From Paraphysomonas bandaiensis (lineage: Eukaryota; Chrysophyceae), in NCBI GenBank assembly GCA_965644295.1, contig CBFFRP010000210.1:1-64000 (forward strand): a stretch of 64,000 bases of DNA. The letters are read 5' to 3'. A program made the position numbers and the translations under genes. The number at the start of each line of letters is the position of its first letter. The first letter of the stretch is position 1. This document shows positions 32,556-45,873 of this stretch, in pieces. A model generated the notes under the pieces. It ran no database searches. It saw nothing but the letters and a program-made list of their open reading frames with translations, and was not told where the DNA came from.

Positions 32556-33942
32556 CGTGTATATTCTCATTTCTGATGTCACACATATCACATATATATT
32601 GAAGTTTGAACTAACTATATATCATCTTTAGATGTTCTAAATACGTGTTTGGTACTGAGTATGGTATGTTTGTCCTATACGCATCTTCATGAGTACTGCG
32701 TCTACTTGCTTAATGTGGTGAACACGACATTAATAATGGCAATACAGTGAGTACTATATTATAGCCGCTAGTGTATTGAATTCCACTGCAGTTGTATTTT
32801 AGTAGTATTATCTGAGTGGTACAGTTTAAGATTACACTCAGACCAGTAGAGACAGTTTTTGAGCCTAAGACGTTCAGTACAATTACCGCCCAGCTGTCTC
32901 AGATTAGTACAATACAGACATCTGAAATAGTGCCTCCTCTCCATATTTCTGTAGCAAGAGGCTCTTGAGGTTCACTTGCAAGCAGAGATGAAGTTAAGTA
33001 TAGCATGATGGATTATGGTCACCTGTAGTGATAAACAGTGCATTGAATCTATTCTATAGAGCTACTTTGATGATCTTCTCTCTTCCACTCACAGTCTTAA
33101 CCAGTGCATGCACATCATACTCAACTCATATACATATACACGTAGATCACGTAGCTATGATAGAGGGGGATGCAGTTTCTAATGCATCTTGAATGAAAGG
33201 TATAGTCAGAGTTATTACAGGTACTGCATGTACAGCCATTGGCTTCACTCCTTCTGCAGTATCTAGAGTGCATTGAGTTGGAATGTTGGAATGTAACTTC
33301 TGGCTGGGCCGGATACATACATACGCACATGTCTGTCTCTGTTATGATCATATTGTGGAAAAAACTGTATTTTCCACACATATATGTACCTAAAATCCCT
33401 AATTTTGTCATTATTGAGACGCCTCCTACTGTAGGAAAAAACACAGATTTGTTAGAAAATCAAGAAATCAGCTCTCAATCAAAAACAGGGGTTTCTAATA
33501 GCACACTTTGGTGGGTTTCTAGTATTTCAAACAAAAATTCTCAATTTTTAACATAAATTCTGCTGTATTTAACCTCATCTCGAGAAATACTGCAGCAGAA
33601 ATGGTACAGTATATACATATAGCAATATAGCCGTATACCGTATACAGCTGTACATAGACTGCAGTATGTTGTATGTGGTATATGCACGTATCGGCGTCGT
33701 TCGTATATTTTTGTTGAAAGATGCCTCTAATATTGAGACAACAATTATCTGTATTTCAGCCGTAGTAATACTGAAGTTATATAGAATATTTTCGCTTCCT
33801 TTTATTCCCGAAATATAAGATGCATACACATATCTCTCTATAGCTCTATGTGTATATATATATGTGTATGTATGTATATCTACCTTAACAGCAACTACAT
33901 CAGATACAATACATCATTTCCTCTCATTTCCTCTCATTCATC
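32556..33942. other. Non-coding upstream region of the HAD gene (unit A)
   Basis: AT-rich, with a dispersed repeat at 33692-33827 (reverse of 11060-11195) and a short hairpin GTGGAAAAAACTGTATTTTC followed by CAC at 33355. No gene seen. Confidence 0.6.
33692..33827 (-). repeat. Dispersed repeat, copy 2 of 3
   Basis: Reverse-complement match to 11060-11195; about 115 bp upstream of the HAD gene start. Confidence 0.7.
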
Positions 33943-34813
33943 ATGAATATATTCAATCATTCATTAGATTGTTTAATATTTGATCTTGATGGGACACTGT
34001 ATGATGCATCTAACGGTTACGTGGATCATATTCGTTCCAATATATTTCAGTTTATGTATGATCAGGTACACACACACATACACACACACACACATACATA
34101 CACACACACACATACATACACATACACATACATACATACACACATACATCTATGGATATATACATATATAACATTACTATATAGGAACTTGTTAGCAGAA
34201 CTGAATCTGCAGAAGATATCTGGCGACCTCTCTTTAAAGAACATAATCAAACATATAAAGGGCTTCGTAGTGGGGGGTTTGTGTTTGATAGGGACGAATA
34301 CTGGAGATTTCATAGAAGAGGAGTCGCTGATTACCTCTCATCTAATAGTGAACTGGCACAGATGTTATCTGATATGCCTCTAAAGAAGTATATATTTACA
34401 AATTGTCGAGAACGTGAGGCCATGGAGGCATTGGAGGCTCTTGGAGTAGCGGATCAGTTTGAGAAGGTCTATGGTGCCGACTTTCTTGGAGATTGTTGTA
34501 AGGTAACTTAGTTGTTGAACGATATTGCTGATTGAGTAATCAATGTTTTTTGTTTTAGCCCCAATTAGAGGCTTTCGACCTTGTACTCGCAGATATAGGG
34601 GTACAGCCAGAAAACACTATGTTTTTCGAGGACTCTTTAAAGAATCTGAAAGCGGGAGCATCCCTTGGAATGGCAACAGTTTTGGTTAAAGGAATGACCG
34701 CTGATGAAGAGGGATATTCCGATGGAGAAAATTTTAATTGTGTTGTATCAACGCTAAGTGATGGTGGTAGAGAGTTACGAGATAAAGTCCCAATATTATT
34801 CGCGCGCAATTAA
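33943..34813 (+). CDS. HAD-superfamily pyrimidine 5'-nucleotidase-like protein (copy A)
   Basis: Exons 33943-34065, 34185-34502 and 34559-34813, all phase 0, give 231 aa. HAD motif I is FDLDGTLYD (nucleophile Asp14, acid Asp16). Motif II is FTN in KKYIFTNCRERE. Motif III Lys starts KPQLEAFD at the third exon. Motif IV is FFEDSLKNL (acidic residues for Mg2+). The FTNCRE and FEDSLKNLKAG blocks resemble the SDT1/PHM8 subgroup that dephosphorylates UMP/CMP; the substrate is inferred. The first intron holds a CA/CATA microsatellite that directly follows the donor (GTACACAC). It is a complete gene, duplicated at 42534-43426. Confidence 0.82.
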
Positions 34814-35784
34814 GTTTTGAACTAGAAATTATACTATGACTAGTAACTATGAACCTTTTATTCTTTCGCTTTACTTGCGATATAATCACTGTCTGTGACA
34901 AGTTAAGCCTTTTCTCTAGATTGTTACTTTATGATATGTAATAAGCATTCATTACAGCACCCTAGAGTAAAGGTCAACAACTACAATCTACAATGACTCG
35001 AAATGTAGTATTGGTGCTTTTCGTACTGAAGTATCTGTATTGACTGTTGACCAACTTTCAGTGTTGTCAAGTAAAACTCATCAACAACAAGTTATTCACT
35101 GATCAACTTCCGTATTTTGTACAGTCGTGGTACAATACTTCAGTTTCACAGTTATAGCTATATATTATGCTTGACTACGTATTACAGTTTCTCCCATTGT
35201 ATTCACCGTATTCTATAGAACTATCTTAGAGAGTCATAGATATTCCAACGCTAACGTGCGTATTCCAGCAATCTGCATTAGATATTGCCAGCAAAATGTC
35301 TGCAAATATTTTCTCCGCGTTGTAAATGTATGCTAATATACAATGCAATAGTTTATTTAATAGTTATGATTACCTTCAAGTGTCTTTTATAATACATCAG
35401 ATTACTTGATCTTGGAATGCTTGTTTATATGCTCTTCTCCGAGCCTCTAATATTTCGGAGCAAGTAGTAGCTTGTACACTCAGAGTGTTTCAGCTTTGAT
35501 GCATCAAGCTAACTGCAAATCCTTGCAAGATGCGATTTGTTTTCCAAACCAATCGTTTTCAGTAGTTATGTAGATTGGTGTGTAAGATGTTGTCGTACTT
35601 GTGCCTTCTAATTCATAGTTAAATAATTGAGAGAAGCTGATAGCTGATAGACCCCTAGAGAGAAGTATGAAGATAGTGTTGAGAGAAAAAATGGTCTACA
35701 AGCCTACTTGGGCATTGGAGAGAGCGATGGAGTACTGCTATATACTATATACCCCTCTTTAGCTTTGTTTTGACCTGATGTATG
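34814..35784. other. Non-coding, HAD gene to LINE insertion (unit A)
   Basis: No gene. The last 145 bp (from about 35640) match the central part of the foldback element at 60824-61372; the LINE inserted into it. Confidence 0.6.
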
Positions 35785-38406
35785 AGTCCAACGTTACCAA
35801 CTATTCAACTCACGACTCCGACTACCGGCGAAATAAAGATCTCCTTCGCGGATGATCTTAACACAATAGCTAAATCCATACACGCTGCCCAACTCATTGC
35901 CCAACAAATATCTGCGTTCTGCGTACTTTCGGGAATGGAACTCTCTATCCCCAAAGTAGTTTGCACAGTGTTTCCGATCCTACAGGATTCCAACAAGTCC
36001 TCCGACCCCATTGGCTACATCATTCTCTACGACTGGTCATGGCGCCCACACCCAGTCCCTATCCAAACATCACTAGAGTCGATACACTACCTCGGAGCAG
36101 ACCTTCCTCTCACAATCACAGACAAGGCCTCCCATGACTGGTGTCTAAAATACCTGAAAGTCGTGACCACACACCTAGGGATTAAACAGGCCTCAGCCGG
36201 CTGTAAAGTCATGGTGATCGAGACCCAAATCATACCGACTTTGCTCTATAGAGCCACCAAAGCTTCATGGCCGCTACACTGGTACAGAGAAATTGACGCT
36301 GCTTGCGCAACCCTCTACAGAAAGGCCCTCAGTCTAGGCCCTGGATACCCCACGGAACTGATCTACCTCTCACTCAAGCACAACGGATTAGGTATGAAAC
36401 GTTTCTCAGACTCAGCGCAGGAGCAAAAATGGGGATCTCTACAGCGCGCAATAACCCTCGGGGGAGAAGCAGGTCAAGCAGCACATTTTCTACTCACTCA
36501 GACAACAGAGCCACAGCCCCAATACCACCACTATGTTCTCAGCCTCAGGGAATGGGGAACGGAATTGGGCCTTACCCTTCAGGAACCTGAGCCCCCCGAA
36601 CCACAGGATGAACACATGCTGACCAACCTAAAACAAGAACTCGGCCTTAATAGTGTCCAACCAGATACTTTCAAGGCTATCTTCACAGATGGATCATACA
36701 CAGCCAGTGCGCTCTCCACGCGTCGCCTCACTCATGTCAATCCGCGAACCCGATGGACACACCGAGGAGGTGCAGCGGTCGTCTACTTACCCCCAGAAAA
36801 TGCCTGGGAAGATGGTACAACCACAATACTACGACTAGATACACCCTTTCGTGACGTGCCCGGTTTGGACTCATACGCATATGAACTCATAGGCACAGCC
36901 ATGGGGCTTATACTCTCAACACGTATTCCCGAACACATAAGAAGCCACACAGACTGTCAGGCAGTGTGCACCCGCACTGAGGAAGCACTCTCCACAAGAC
37001 GCAGAGCTCTCGGTCACCGTGCAAAAGGGGTACTACTCGAAAGCATCGCAGCCAGCAGAGATTGCAAACGACAGGTGACCTGGGTGAGGTCTCATCCCGA
37101 ACGACGTACCACAGATGAAACGGAGTGGACGTTTGAGGACAAGGGCATCTATATTGCGGACGCAGTTGCGGGTGAAGACTGGCATGAAGTCGATCGCATC
37201 CTTGGAAAAAATAACTACACTGTCTGTACAATTGCGATTGACAGTGCCATCGAACGCTTACTAACTGCTGGATTATGGCACTGGCGTATGCACAGTACAA
37301 GACGGCCATACTACTCTAGCCCACTCCTTACTAATTTCCAGGATCTCTGCGACCTAAGGACACTTGAGAACTACACTTCAGCCAGAGATCAACGCTACGG
37401 ACACAATCCTGATCGAGCGCCTGGCTACTGGACCAATAGCGGAGTACACCTCCCGCGCAAACTAGCTCAAGCGGATGGCAGTGCATCCAAAGACAAACTC
37501 AGCTCAAATCTACGCCAAAGAATACTCAACACGGCACTGACATGGGACAAATCTTTCTGCATAGGGAGGAACCGGGCCAAAACCAAACAGGGGCTTGACC
37601 TGACCAAAGCCGCATGCTCTGACTGCGGGTTTCGACTAGATTCCCTAAAACATATGTGCCTCGACTGCACACATGAATCCATCACCCAAATAAGGGAAAC
37701 TGCATTTCAATCGCATAAAAATGTGCTCCACGAAATACAGAGAACTCAGACCTTACCCAACTGGATCACATCTGCACTACGGAGACTCTCCAGCAGAGCC
37801 TGGAATCCCTCCATCCCACAGGTCGAGAGATACTGGACTGGAACCATCACAGCAGCCCAACTGGAAACGGTCTTCGAAGATGCCATACACAACCACCTGA
37901 CGGCACACAGTCTACGGAAACTAGAAACAGCGGTTATTAATCTCCTGCAACCGCTTTACACTGCAGCGAAGCTTATGCTACAGGATCGCGGTTGTCGCTA
38001 TATCACCATGTCCAAAAGGCCGCCCAGGCTACTCCCGAGACCCCGTCCGAAACGCAGTCAGTCAAGACAACGTCCGAGAGTCCTTCGACTACTAGGGGTC
38101 CAACGAAGACCCCCCACAGCGTATCCGACTCCAGACACACGTGCACACCTCACAGGTCCTACCCGACAGAGCACTGGACTGCCCAGACCTCCACAACGCC
38201 GACGGCTTCGACAACTCTATCTACACCCGCGGCCCCACAGGAGCACAGTAACACAGACCACAAACCCAACTTCTCCTCCCAACAATCCCCACCACTCTCA
38301 ACCCACACATCTGGAACTAGGTGCACTCAGGACCCTAATCCAGAACGCTAAGCCCCCTCCAAAACCAATGGAGACCCATCCCAAAGGGAGACCCCCAGAT
38401 CAATAG
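35785..38406 (+). pseudogene. LINE ORF2 fragment: RT C-terminus, RNase H, zinc knuckle
   Basis: Open for about 873 codons but starts inside the reverse transcriptase: the first conserved block is SFADDLN, the catalytic Asp-Asp motif C. Next is an RNase H domain with FTDGSYT (about 298), YELIG (Glu, about 367), HTDCQ (about 388) and IADAVAG (Asp, about 459). A Cys/His motif, CSDCGFRLDSLKHMCLDC, lies near 610-628. The tail is Pro/Arg-rich. RT motifs A and B and the endonuclease are missing, so the copy cannot move itself. An RNase H after RT is typical of the I/R1-type LINE groups. The frame has no stops, implying a young insertion. Confidence 0.85.
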
Positions 38407-38652
38407 CGCCGGTGAGTCCACGGACACACGATAAAGGCGAATTTCATATCACACAAAAAGAACGGAAGTGGTTGCACCTTGGTGCTTGCGGCGACGCACA
38501 AGCAGCTTTCGTAGCGTTAAATAGTAGGATAAAAGAGTTTGTATTGATTAGTTACGGGTAGTGGTCTAACTAGTATGACTAGCATTCTTCTAGCCACTAA
38601 TTGATGCAAGGTCTCAACGCCTATTGCTAAATAATCAGACATTCACCCACCC
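35785..38652 (+). mobile_element. 5'-truncated LINE (non-LTR retrotransposon) with RNase H
   Basis: Absent from unit B, which shows the empty site. The insert is 2,868 bp and is flanked by TATG at 35781-35784 and 38653-38656. Its 3' end is CAGACATTCA plus CCCACCC, without a poly(A). A 3' UTR with a GCACCTTGGTGC palindrome and a GCTTG...CAAGC stem (38470-38512) is shared with the second copy at 61473-62990. Base composition is GC-richer than the host flanks. Confidence 0.88.
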
Positions 38653-39147
38653 TATGTGGTATTGGTTTCTTCACCTGCTATGACCTCATGCTTCTGAAAT
38701 GCGTAGCTATATGCGAGTACAATTCATGACTAGGTTTTAATACTCTAATTGGCTAGGTTGAGTCCTTTATTACTTTGGCTAGTTTTTTACACCGAAAATA
38801 GTGACTAGGAAATTTAACCAATTTGGCTAGGTTGAATAATATATCTCTAGGAAGATAGGAAGCGTAATGCGCAAGCTATGCCGTATATATATTTTGTTGA
38901 GATCTCAAATTAAGTAACTAGGCACACATTCGCAGTAATAGCAGTACATATTGTTGGTTGCCTCGAAAACGTAGAGTAATCGCAGCTGCAACAAACAAAT
39001 TATCGCAATTTATTTTTCAAAATCATGACATCGTCGATTATTAGCACTCGAAGGACCTAGCAAGTATAGGGAAAACTAAACACCTGAAAGAAGTACTCAT
39101 TGCAACATGTCATATATGAAACAATTCTTCGAGAGTGGTGTTCGTAC
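38653..39147. other. Foldback-element right arm and NRS/ER downstream region (unit A)
   Basis: 38653-38847 resembles the right arm of the element at 60824-61372, with phased GACTAGG/GGCTAGG motifs. The remainder is AT-rich 3' flank of the NRS/ER gene. Confidence 0.65.
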
Positions 39148-40157
39148 TTAAGCTCTGCGGGGCAGACACTGGGGGTAGTTACCCTCCGCTTCGAGATTGG
39201 CCCTCATTCGCTGCATGACTTTCTCCATAGCGGTGTGAATGTCATCGATTTGGATGTCGGGGACAGAAGCACAGAGTTTGGTATGGTCGAGGAGGTTATT
39301 GGACCTTTTTGCTTTCAAGATCTTGTCTTGCTCCTGTGTGCATTTGACCGTAAGAACCACCATACACCAATATACTATACTTTACCTCCAGGGTGAAATT
39401 CGACCAGGTGAAGTCGGGATCCACGTGCTTTTTGTAGAGAGCAAGGACCTCGTTGTGAGAGATAGCTCCGGGATTGCAGAAGTTAACAATACCAGTGACT
39501 TTGCGTTGAGCCATGACAAGAGACACAGGGAGCAGTTCCGTTAGCACAGTCATAGAGTTCGGGATGTCCACAACCTTTTCGTACTTGACAATCTTGGTCA
39601 CGAAGTTGCGAGGACTCAGATCATCACTGATAGGCATACGAACTATAAAAATAACGACATCAACTCAAATATATAAACAAACACATCTAGTAACCTCTGA
39701 GGGTGAGAGTATTGGCATACACTTTGAGCATATCCTCCACCATTGCCTTTGTATGACTGTAATACGATCCATGGAAGTTAGGAGTATCCTCTTCCGTAAA
39801 TCCAACCCCTCCCCATGTATGTTCCGCATCATATTCAAAGATACATCCGGTTGCATAGAGAGTATGATGAATATTCCTCTCATCACACACATCAGCAATA
39901 GTAAGTGTGCCAATAACATTCGATCTTATCGTCTCAGCTCTATGATCTTCACACCAATCAACATTAGGACGACCTGTAACACCCGCAGCATTAATAATAT
40001 GAGTGGGTTTATACTGATCGATCTCTCGTAGGACAGACTCTCTGTTATATGTACGTGACTCGGCTAGATGAACTGTCTTTCCTTGAGAAGTAAGGAGCTC
40101 AATGAGCTTACCTCCAATCCATCCATTCTTACCAAAAACCAAATATATTTCAGACAT
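39148..40157 (-). CDS. UER1: NRS/ER-type dTDP/UDP-4-keto-6-deoxyglucose epimerase-reductase (copy A)
   Basis: Exons on the minus strand: 39695-40157, 39386-39642 and 39148-39333, giving 301 aa, the usual size for the stand-alone plant/protist enzyme. The enzyme makes nucleotide-linked L-rhamnose by 3,5-epimerisation and 4-reduction with NADPH, in the cytosol. Seen: Rossmann motif FGKNGWIGGKL (8-18), NAAGVTGRPNVDWCE, and the short-chain-dehydrogenase YSHTKAMVED (Tyr-x3-Lys). The third exon has the C-terminal VMQRMRANLEAEG and ends PRRA. No dehydratase partner gene is nearby. A near-identical copy lies at 44864-45873. The assignment rests on recognisable motifs; the exact nucleotide sugar is not determined by sequence. 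Confidence 0.87.
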
Positions 40158-40515
40158 ACTTACTATCCTTGAGGCTAATGCAATAGGAGACTAATGGGGT
40201 GATGTGGATGAGGCTATATGCAGAGATGTACATATACATACATACATACATACATACATACATACATACATACATACATACACATATATGTTGCCTATTT
40301 ATAGTCGTCAATATAATTTGCGGTGTTTGCTGGAACAAACGTTCAGCGTGTATATCTGAGTAGTGTATGTGTTTCTTAATAGTAATTTAGTTCAGTCGAT
40401 CATTATTACTCGTTTATATATTTGTTTGTCGAAAAGTCGACCAGCGATGGACCATAACATTGCTTAAAAGTGCTAGCAAGATGTTAGTTAGAGGTAATCA
40501 AAGTATTCATACTGT
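40158..40515. other. Unit A/unit B junction with CATA microsatellite
   Basis: A CATA run (about 40229-40281) ends unit A. Unit B starts at 40291 with TTGCCTATTTATAG. No gene. Confidence 0.75.
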
Positions 40516-41211
40516 TGCGTGTACACGAGTACACGAACTGTTCAAAACTGATGAGGCCTATATTCCTATATGGCTTTCGCAAGTCTTTGTTATCTACACG
40601 GTTGCCGAGCCAACACCGTCCTCGACATCATTCTCAATACTATGGTCAATTGACAAATGTGAACCTGAAAAGTCCTTTCTCGATCAAGAAAATCGACTTT
40701 AAACACCAGTTTTAAACGCTCTCTCACAATTTCCCAGCATGTCCTTCGTTTCAGCTTATGCGTCTCCTTTCTGATAACACAATTAAAGAGCCTCAGACAC
40801 TGGCCGAAGCGAACAAATTGGATAGAAGATAGGAGGTGCATAAACAGGAGCGAAGGACTCTACGATGATATCATGCAGATGGCGCAGGTGAAATTAGTAG
40901 GACAGTATGTAAGGCAATATCTACGTCAAAACAGCAGTACGAGGACTGTACAACTTTCCTGGTCTCCAAGAGTCCAAGAGATACCCCAGAAATGAATTCT
41001 CTAAACGTACCAATCGCACAGTGAAGGAGTTGGCTCTAGCCATCTTGCTTGACAGTGGCCAGCCATCGGTGTTCTGGTTCAAAGCAGTCTTACATGCGGT
41101 TTATGAAATTAACATGTTACCTACTGTATGGCTACCGTGCCTAAGGAGCTGCGTCGCAAGGAAGGATAATCGATTTTTAGATTGTCGCATGAAAAGTTGT
41201 GTTTATTAGTG
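40496..41211. pseudogene. Scrambled Ty1/copia pol relic (unit B)
   Basis: Copy of 31840-32555 with the same mixed-strand integrase and RT pieces and a few substitutions. Confidence 0.75.
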
Positions 41212-42533
41212 CGTGTATATTCTCATTTCTGATGTCACACATATCACATATATATTGAAGTTTGAACTAACTATATATCATCTTTAGATGTTCTAAATAC
41301 GTGTTTGATACTGAGTATGGTATGTTACGATTACTCAACTGTTGTCCTATATGCATCTTCATGAGTACTGCGTCTACTTGCTTAATGTGGTGAACACGAC
41401 ATTAATAATGGCAATACAGTGAGTACTATATTATAGCCGCTAGTGTATTGAATTCCACTGCAGTTGTATTTTAGTAGTATTATCTGAGTGGTACAGTTTA
41501 AGATTACACTCAGACCAGTAGAGACGGTTTTTGAGCCTAAGACGTTCAGTACAATTACCGCCCAGCTGTTTCAGATTAGTACAATACATACATCTGAAAT
41601 AGTGCCTCCTCTCCATATTTCTGTAGCAAGAGGCTCTTGAGGTTCACTTGCAAGCAGAGATGAAGTTAAGTATATCATGATGGATTATGGTCCCCTGTAG
41701 TGATAAACAGTGCATTGAATCTATTCTATAGAGCTACTTTGATGATCTTCTCTCTTCCACTCACAGTCTTAACCAGTGCATGCACATCATACTCATCTCA
41801 TATACATATACACGTAGATCACGTAGCTATGATAGAGGGGGATGCAGTTTCTAATGCATCTTGAATGAAAGGTATAGTCAGAGTTATTACAGGTACTGCA
41901 TGTACAGCCATTGGCTTCACTCCTTCTACAGTATCTAGAGTGCATTGAGGAATGCAACTTGCTTCTGGCTGTTATGATCAATGTCGAAAAAAACAGTATT
42001 TTCCACACATATATGTACCTAAAATCCCTAATTTTGGCATTATTGAGACGCCTCCTTGTAAAAAACACAGATTTGTTAGAAAATCAAGAAATCAGCTCTC
42101 GATCAAAAACAGGGGTTTCTAATAACACATTTTGGTGGGTTTCTAGTATTTCAATCAATTTTTAACCTCATCTCGAGAAATACTGTAGCAGAAATGGTAT
42201 ATACATATAGCAATATAGCCGTATACCGTATACAGTGTGCAGGTACATAGACTGCAGTATGTTGTATGTGGTATATGCACGTATCGGCGTCGTTCGTATA
42301 TTTTTGTTGAAAGATGCCTCTAATATTGAGACAACAATTATCTGTATTCCAGCCGTAGTAATACTGAAGTTATATAGAATATTTTCGCTTCCTTTTATTC
42401 CCGAAATATAAGATGCATACACATATCTCTCTATAGCTCTATGTGTATATATATGTGTATGTATGTATATCTACCTTAACAGCAACTACATCAGATACAA
42501 TACATCATTTCCTCTCATTTCCTCTCATTCATC
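41212..42533. other. Non-coding upstream region of the HAD gene (unit B)
   Basis: Counterpart of 32556-33942 with several small indels. Contains the third copy of the dispersed repeat at 42285-42420 (minus). Confidence 0.6.
42285..42420 (-). repeat. Dispersed repeat, copy 3 of 3
   Basis: Duplicated along with unit B; reverse-complement match to 11060-11195. Confidence 0.7.
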
Positions 42534-43426
42534 ATGAATATATTCAATCATTCATTAGATTGTTTAATATTTGATCTTGATGGGACACTGTATGATGCAT
42601 CTAACGGTTACGTGGATCATATTCGTTCCAATATATTTCAGTTTATGTATGATCAGGTACACACACACATACACACACACACACACATACATACACACAC
42701 ACACACACATACACACACACACACATACATACACATACACATACATACATACACACATACATCTATGGATATATACATATATAACATCACTATATAGGAA
42801 CTTGTTAGCAGAACTGAATCTGCAGAAGATATCTGGCGACCTCTCTTTAAAGAACATAATCAAACATATAAAGGGCTTCGTAGTGGGGGGTTTGTGTTTG
42901 ATAGGGACGAATACTGGAGATTTCATAGAAGAGGAGTCGCTGATTACCTCTCATCTAATAGTGAACTGGCACAGATGTTATCTGATATGCCTCTAAAGAA
43001 GTATATATTTACAAATTGTCGAGAACGTGAGGCCATGGAGGCATTGGAGGCTCTTGGAGTAGCGGATCAGTTTGAGAAGGTCTATGGTGCCGACTTTCTT
43101 GGAGATTGTTGTAAGGTAACTTAGTTGTTGAACGATATTGCTGATTGAGTAATCAATGTTTTTTGTTTTAGCCCCAATTAGAGGCTTTCGACCTTGTTCT
43201 CGCAGATATAGGGGTACAGCCAGAAAACACTATGTTTTTCGAGGACTCTTTAAAGAATCTGAAAGCGGGAGCATCCCTTGGAATGGCAACAGTTTTGGTT
43301 AAAGGAATGACCGCTGATGAAGAGGGATATTCCGATGGAGAAAATTTTAATTGTGTTGTATCAACGCTAAGTGATGGTGGTAGAGAGTTACGAGATAAAG
43401 TCCCAATATTATTCGCGCGCAATTAA
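42534..43426 (+). CDS. HAD-superfamily pyrimidine 5'-nucleotidase-like protein (copy B)
   Basis: Exons 42534-42656, 42798-43115 and 43172-43426; same 231-aa reading as copy A, and I saw no coding differences beyond silent changes. The first intron is 141 nt against 119 nt in copy A because the CA/CATA microsatellite has expanded. All four HAD motifs are kept, so both copies could be functional. Confidence 0.82.
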
Positions 43427-44863
43427 GTTTTGAACTAGAAATTATACTATGACTAGTAACTATGAACCTTTTATTCTTTCGCTTTACTTGCGATATAATC
43501 ACTGTCTGTGACAAGTTAATCCTTTTCTCTAGATTGTTACTTTATGATATGTAATAAGTATTCATTGCAGCACCCTAGAGTAAAGGTCAACAACTACAAT
43601 CTACAATGACTCGAAATGTAGTATTGGTGCTTTACGTACTGAAGTATCTGTATTGACTGTTGACCAACTTTCAGTGTTGTCAAGTAAAATTCATCAACAA
43701 CAAGTCATTCACTCCTGATCAACTTCCGTATTTTGTACAGTCGTGGTACAATACTTCAGTTTCACAGTTATAGCTACGTATTACAGTTTCTCCCATTGTA
43801 TTCACCGTATTCTATAGAACTATCTTAGAGAGTCATAGATATTCCAACGCTAACGTGCGTATTCCAGCAATCTGCATTAGATATTGACAGCAAAATGTCT
43901 GCAAATATTTTCTCCGCGATGTAAATGTATGCTAATATACAATGCAATAGTTTATTTAATAGTTTTGATTACCTTCAAGTGTCTTTTATAATACATCAGA
44001 TTACTTGATCTTGGAATGCTTGTTTATATGCTCTTCTCCGAGCCTCTAATATTTCGGAGCAAGTAGTAGCTTGTACACTCAGAGTGTTTCAGCTTTGATG
44101 CATCAAGCAAACTGCAAATCCTTGCAAGATGCGATTTGTTTTCCAAACCAATTGTTTTCAGTATGTAGATTGGGGTGTAAGATGTTGTCGTACTTGTGCC
44201 TTCTAATTCATAGTTAAATAATTGAGAGAAGCTGATAGACCCCTAGAGAGAAGCATGAAGATAGTGTTGAGAGAAAGAATGGTCTACAAGCCTACTTGGG
44301 CATTGGAGAGAGCGATGGAGTACTGCTATATACTATATACCCCTCTTTAGCTTTGTTTTGACCTGATGTATGTGGTATTGGATTCTTCACCTGCTATGAC
44401 CTCATGCTTCTGAAATGCGTAGCTATATGCGAGTACAATTCATGACTAGGTTTTAATACTCTAATTGGCTAGGTTGAGTCATTTATTACTTTGGCTAGTT
44501 TTTTACACCGAAAATAGTGACTAGGAAATTTAACCAATTTGGCTAGGTTGAATAATATATCTCTAGGAAGATAGGAAGCGTAATGCGCAAGCTATGCCGT
44601 ATATATATTTTGTTGAGATCTCAAATTAAGTAACTAGGCACACATTCGCAGCAATAGCAGTATATATTGTTGGTTGCCTCGAAAACGTAGAGTAATCGCA
44701 GCTACAACAAACAAATTATCGCAATTTATTTTTCAAAATCATGACATCGTCGATTATTAGCACTCGAAGGACCTAGCAAGTATAGGGAAAACTAAACACC
44801 TGAAAGAAGTACTCATTGCAACATGTCATATATGAAACAATTCTTCGAGAGTGGTGTTCGTAC
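43427..44863. other. Non-coding, HAD gene to NRS/ER gene (unit B)
   Basis: Shows the LINE-empty site (GATGTATGTGG at about 44366). 44228-44563 is a decayed half of the foldback element seen at 60824-61372. No gene. Confidence 0.65.
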
Positions 44864-45873
44864 TTAAGCTCTGCGGGGCAGACACTGGGGGTAGTTACCC
44901 TCCGCTTCGAGATTGGCCCTCATTCGCTGCATGACTTTCTCCATAGCGGTGTGAATGTCATCGATTTGGATGTCGGGGACAGAAGCACAGAGTTTGGTAT
45001 GGTCGAGGAGGTTATTGGACCTTTTTGCTTTCAAGATCTTGTCTTGCTCCTGTGTGCATTTGACCGTAAGAACCACCATACACCAATATACTATACTTTA
45101 CCTCCAGGGTGAAATTCGACCAGGTGAAGTCGGGATCCACGTGCTTTTTGTAGAGAGCAAGGACCTCGTTGTGAGAGATAGCTCCGGGATTGCAGAAGTT
45201 AACAATACCAGTGACTTTGCGTTGAGCCATGACAAGAGACACAGGGAGCAGTTCCGTTAGCACAGTCATCGAGTTCGGGATGTCCACAACCTTTTCGTAC
45301 TTGACAATCTTGGTCACGAAGTTGCGAGGACTCAGATCATCACTGATAGGCATGCGAACTATAAAAATAACGACATCAACTCAAATATATAAACAAACAC
45401 ATCTAGTAACCTCTGAGGGTGAGAGTATTGGCATACACTTTGAGCATATCCTCCACCATTGCCTTTGTATGACTGTAATACGATCCATGGAAGTTAGGAG
45501 TATCCTCTTCCGTAAATCCAACCCCTCCCCATGTATGTTCCGCATCATATTCAAAGATACATCCGGTTGCATAGAGAGTATGATGAATATTCCTCTCATC
45601 ACACACATCAGCAATAGTAAGTGTGCCAATAACATTCGATCTTATCGTCTCAGCTCTATGATCTTCACACCAATCAACATTAGGACGACCTGTAACACCC
45701 GCAGCATTAATAATATGAGTGGGTTTATACTGATCAATCTCTCGTAGGACAGACTCTCTGTTATATGTACGTGACTCGGCTAGATGAACTGTCTTTCCTT
45801 GAGAAGTAAGGAGCTCAATGAGCTTACCTCCAATCCATCCATTCTTACCAAAAACCAAATATATTTCAGACAT
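44864..45873 (-). CDS. UER1: NRS/ER-type 4-keto-6-deoxyglucose epimerase-reductase (copy B)
   Basis: Exons on the minus strand: 45411-45873, 45102-45358 and 44864-45049, 301 aa. Same motifs as copy A (GKNGWIGG, YSHTK). Splice sites are unchanged and I saw no frame damage. Confidence 0.87.

Larger units (their letters stand above)
31635..40290. repeat. Tandem segmental duplication, unit A
   Basis: 8,656 bp repeated head-to-tail as unit B (40291-45974). It begins TTGCCTATTTATAG, the last codons of the giant gene, and ends at CACATATATG within a CATA microsatellite. Contents: copia debris, a HAD-family gene, an NRS/ER gene. The extra length over unit B is mostly a LINE at 35785-38652. Scattered substitutions and small indels separate the copies. 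Confidence 0.95.
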
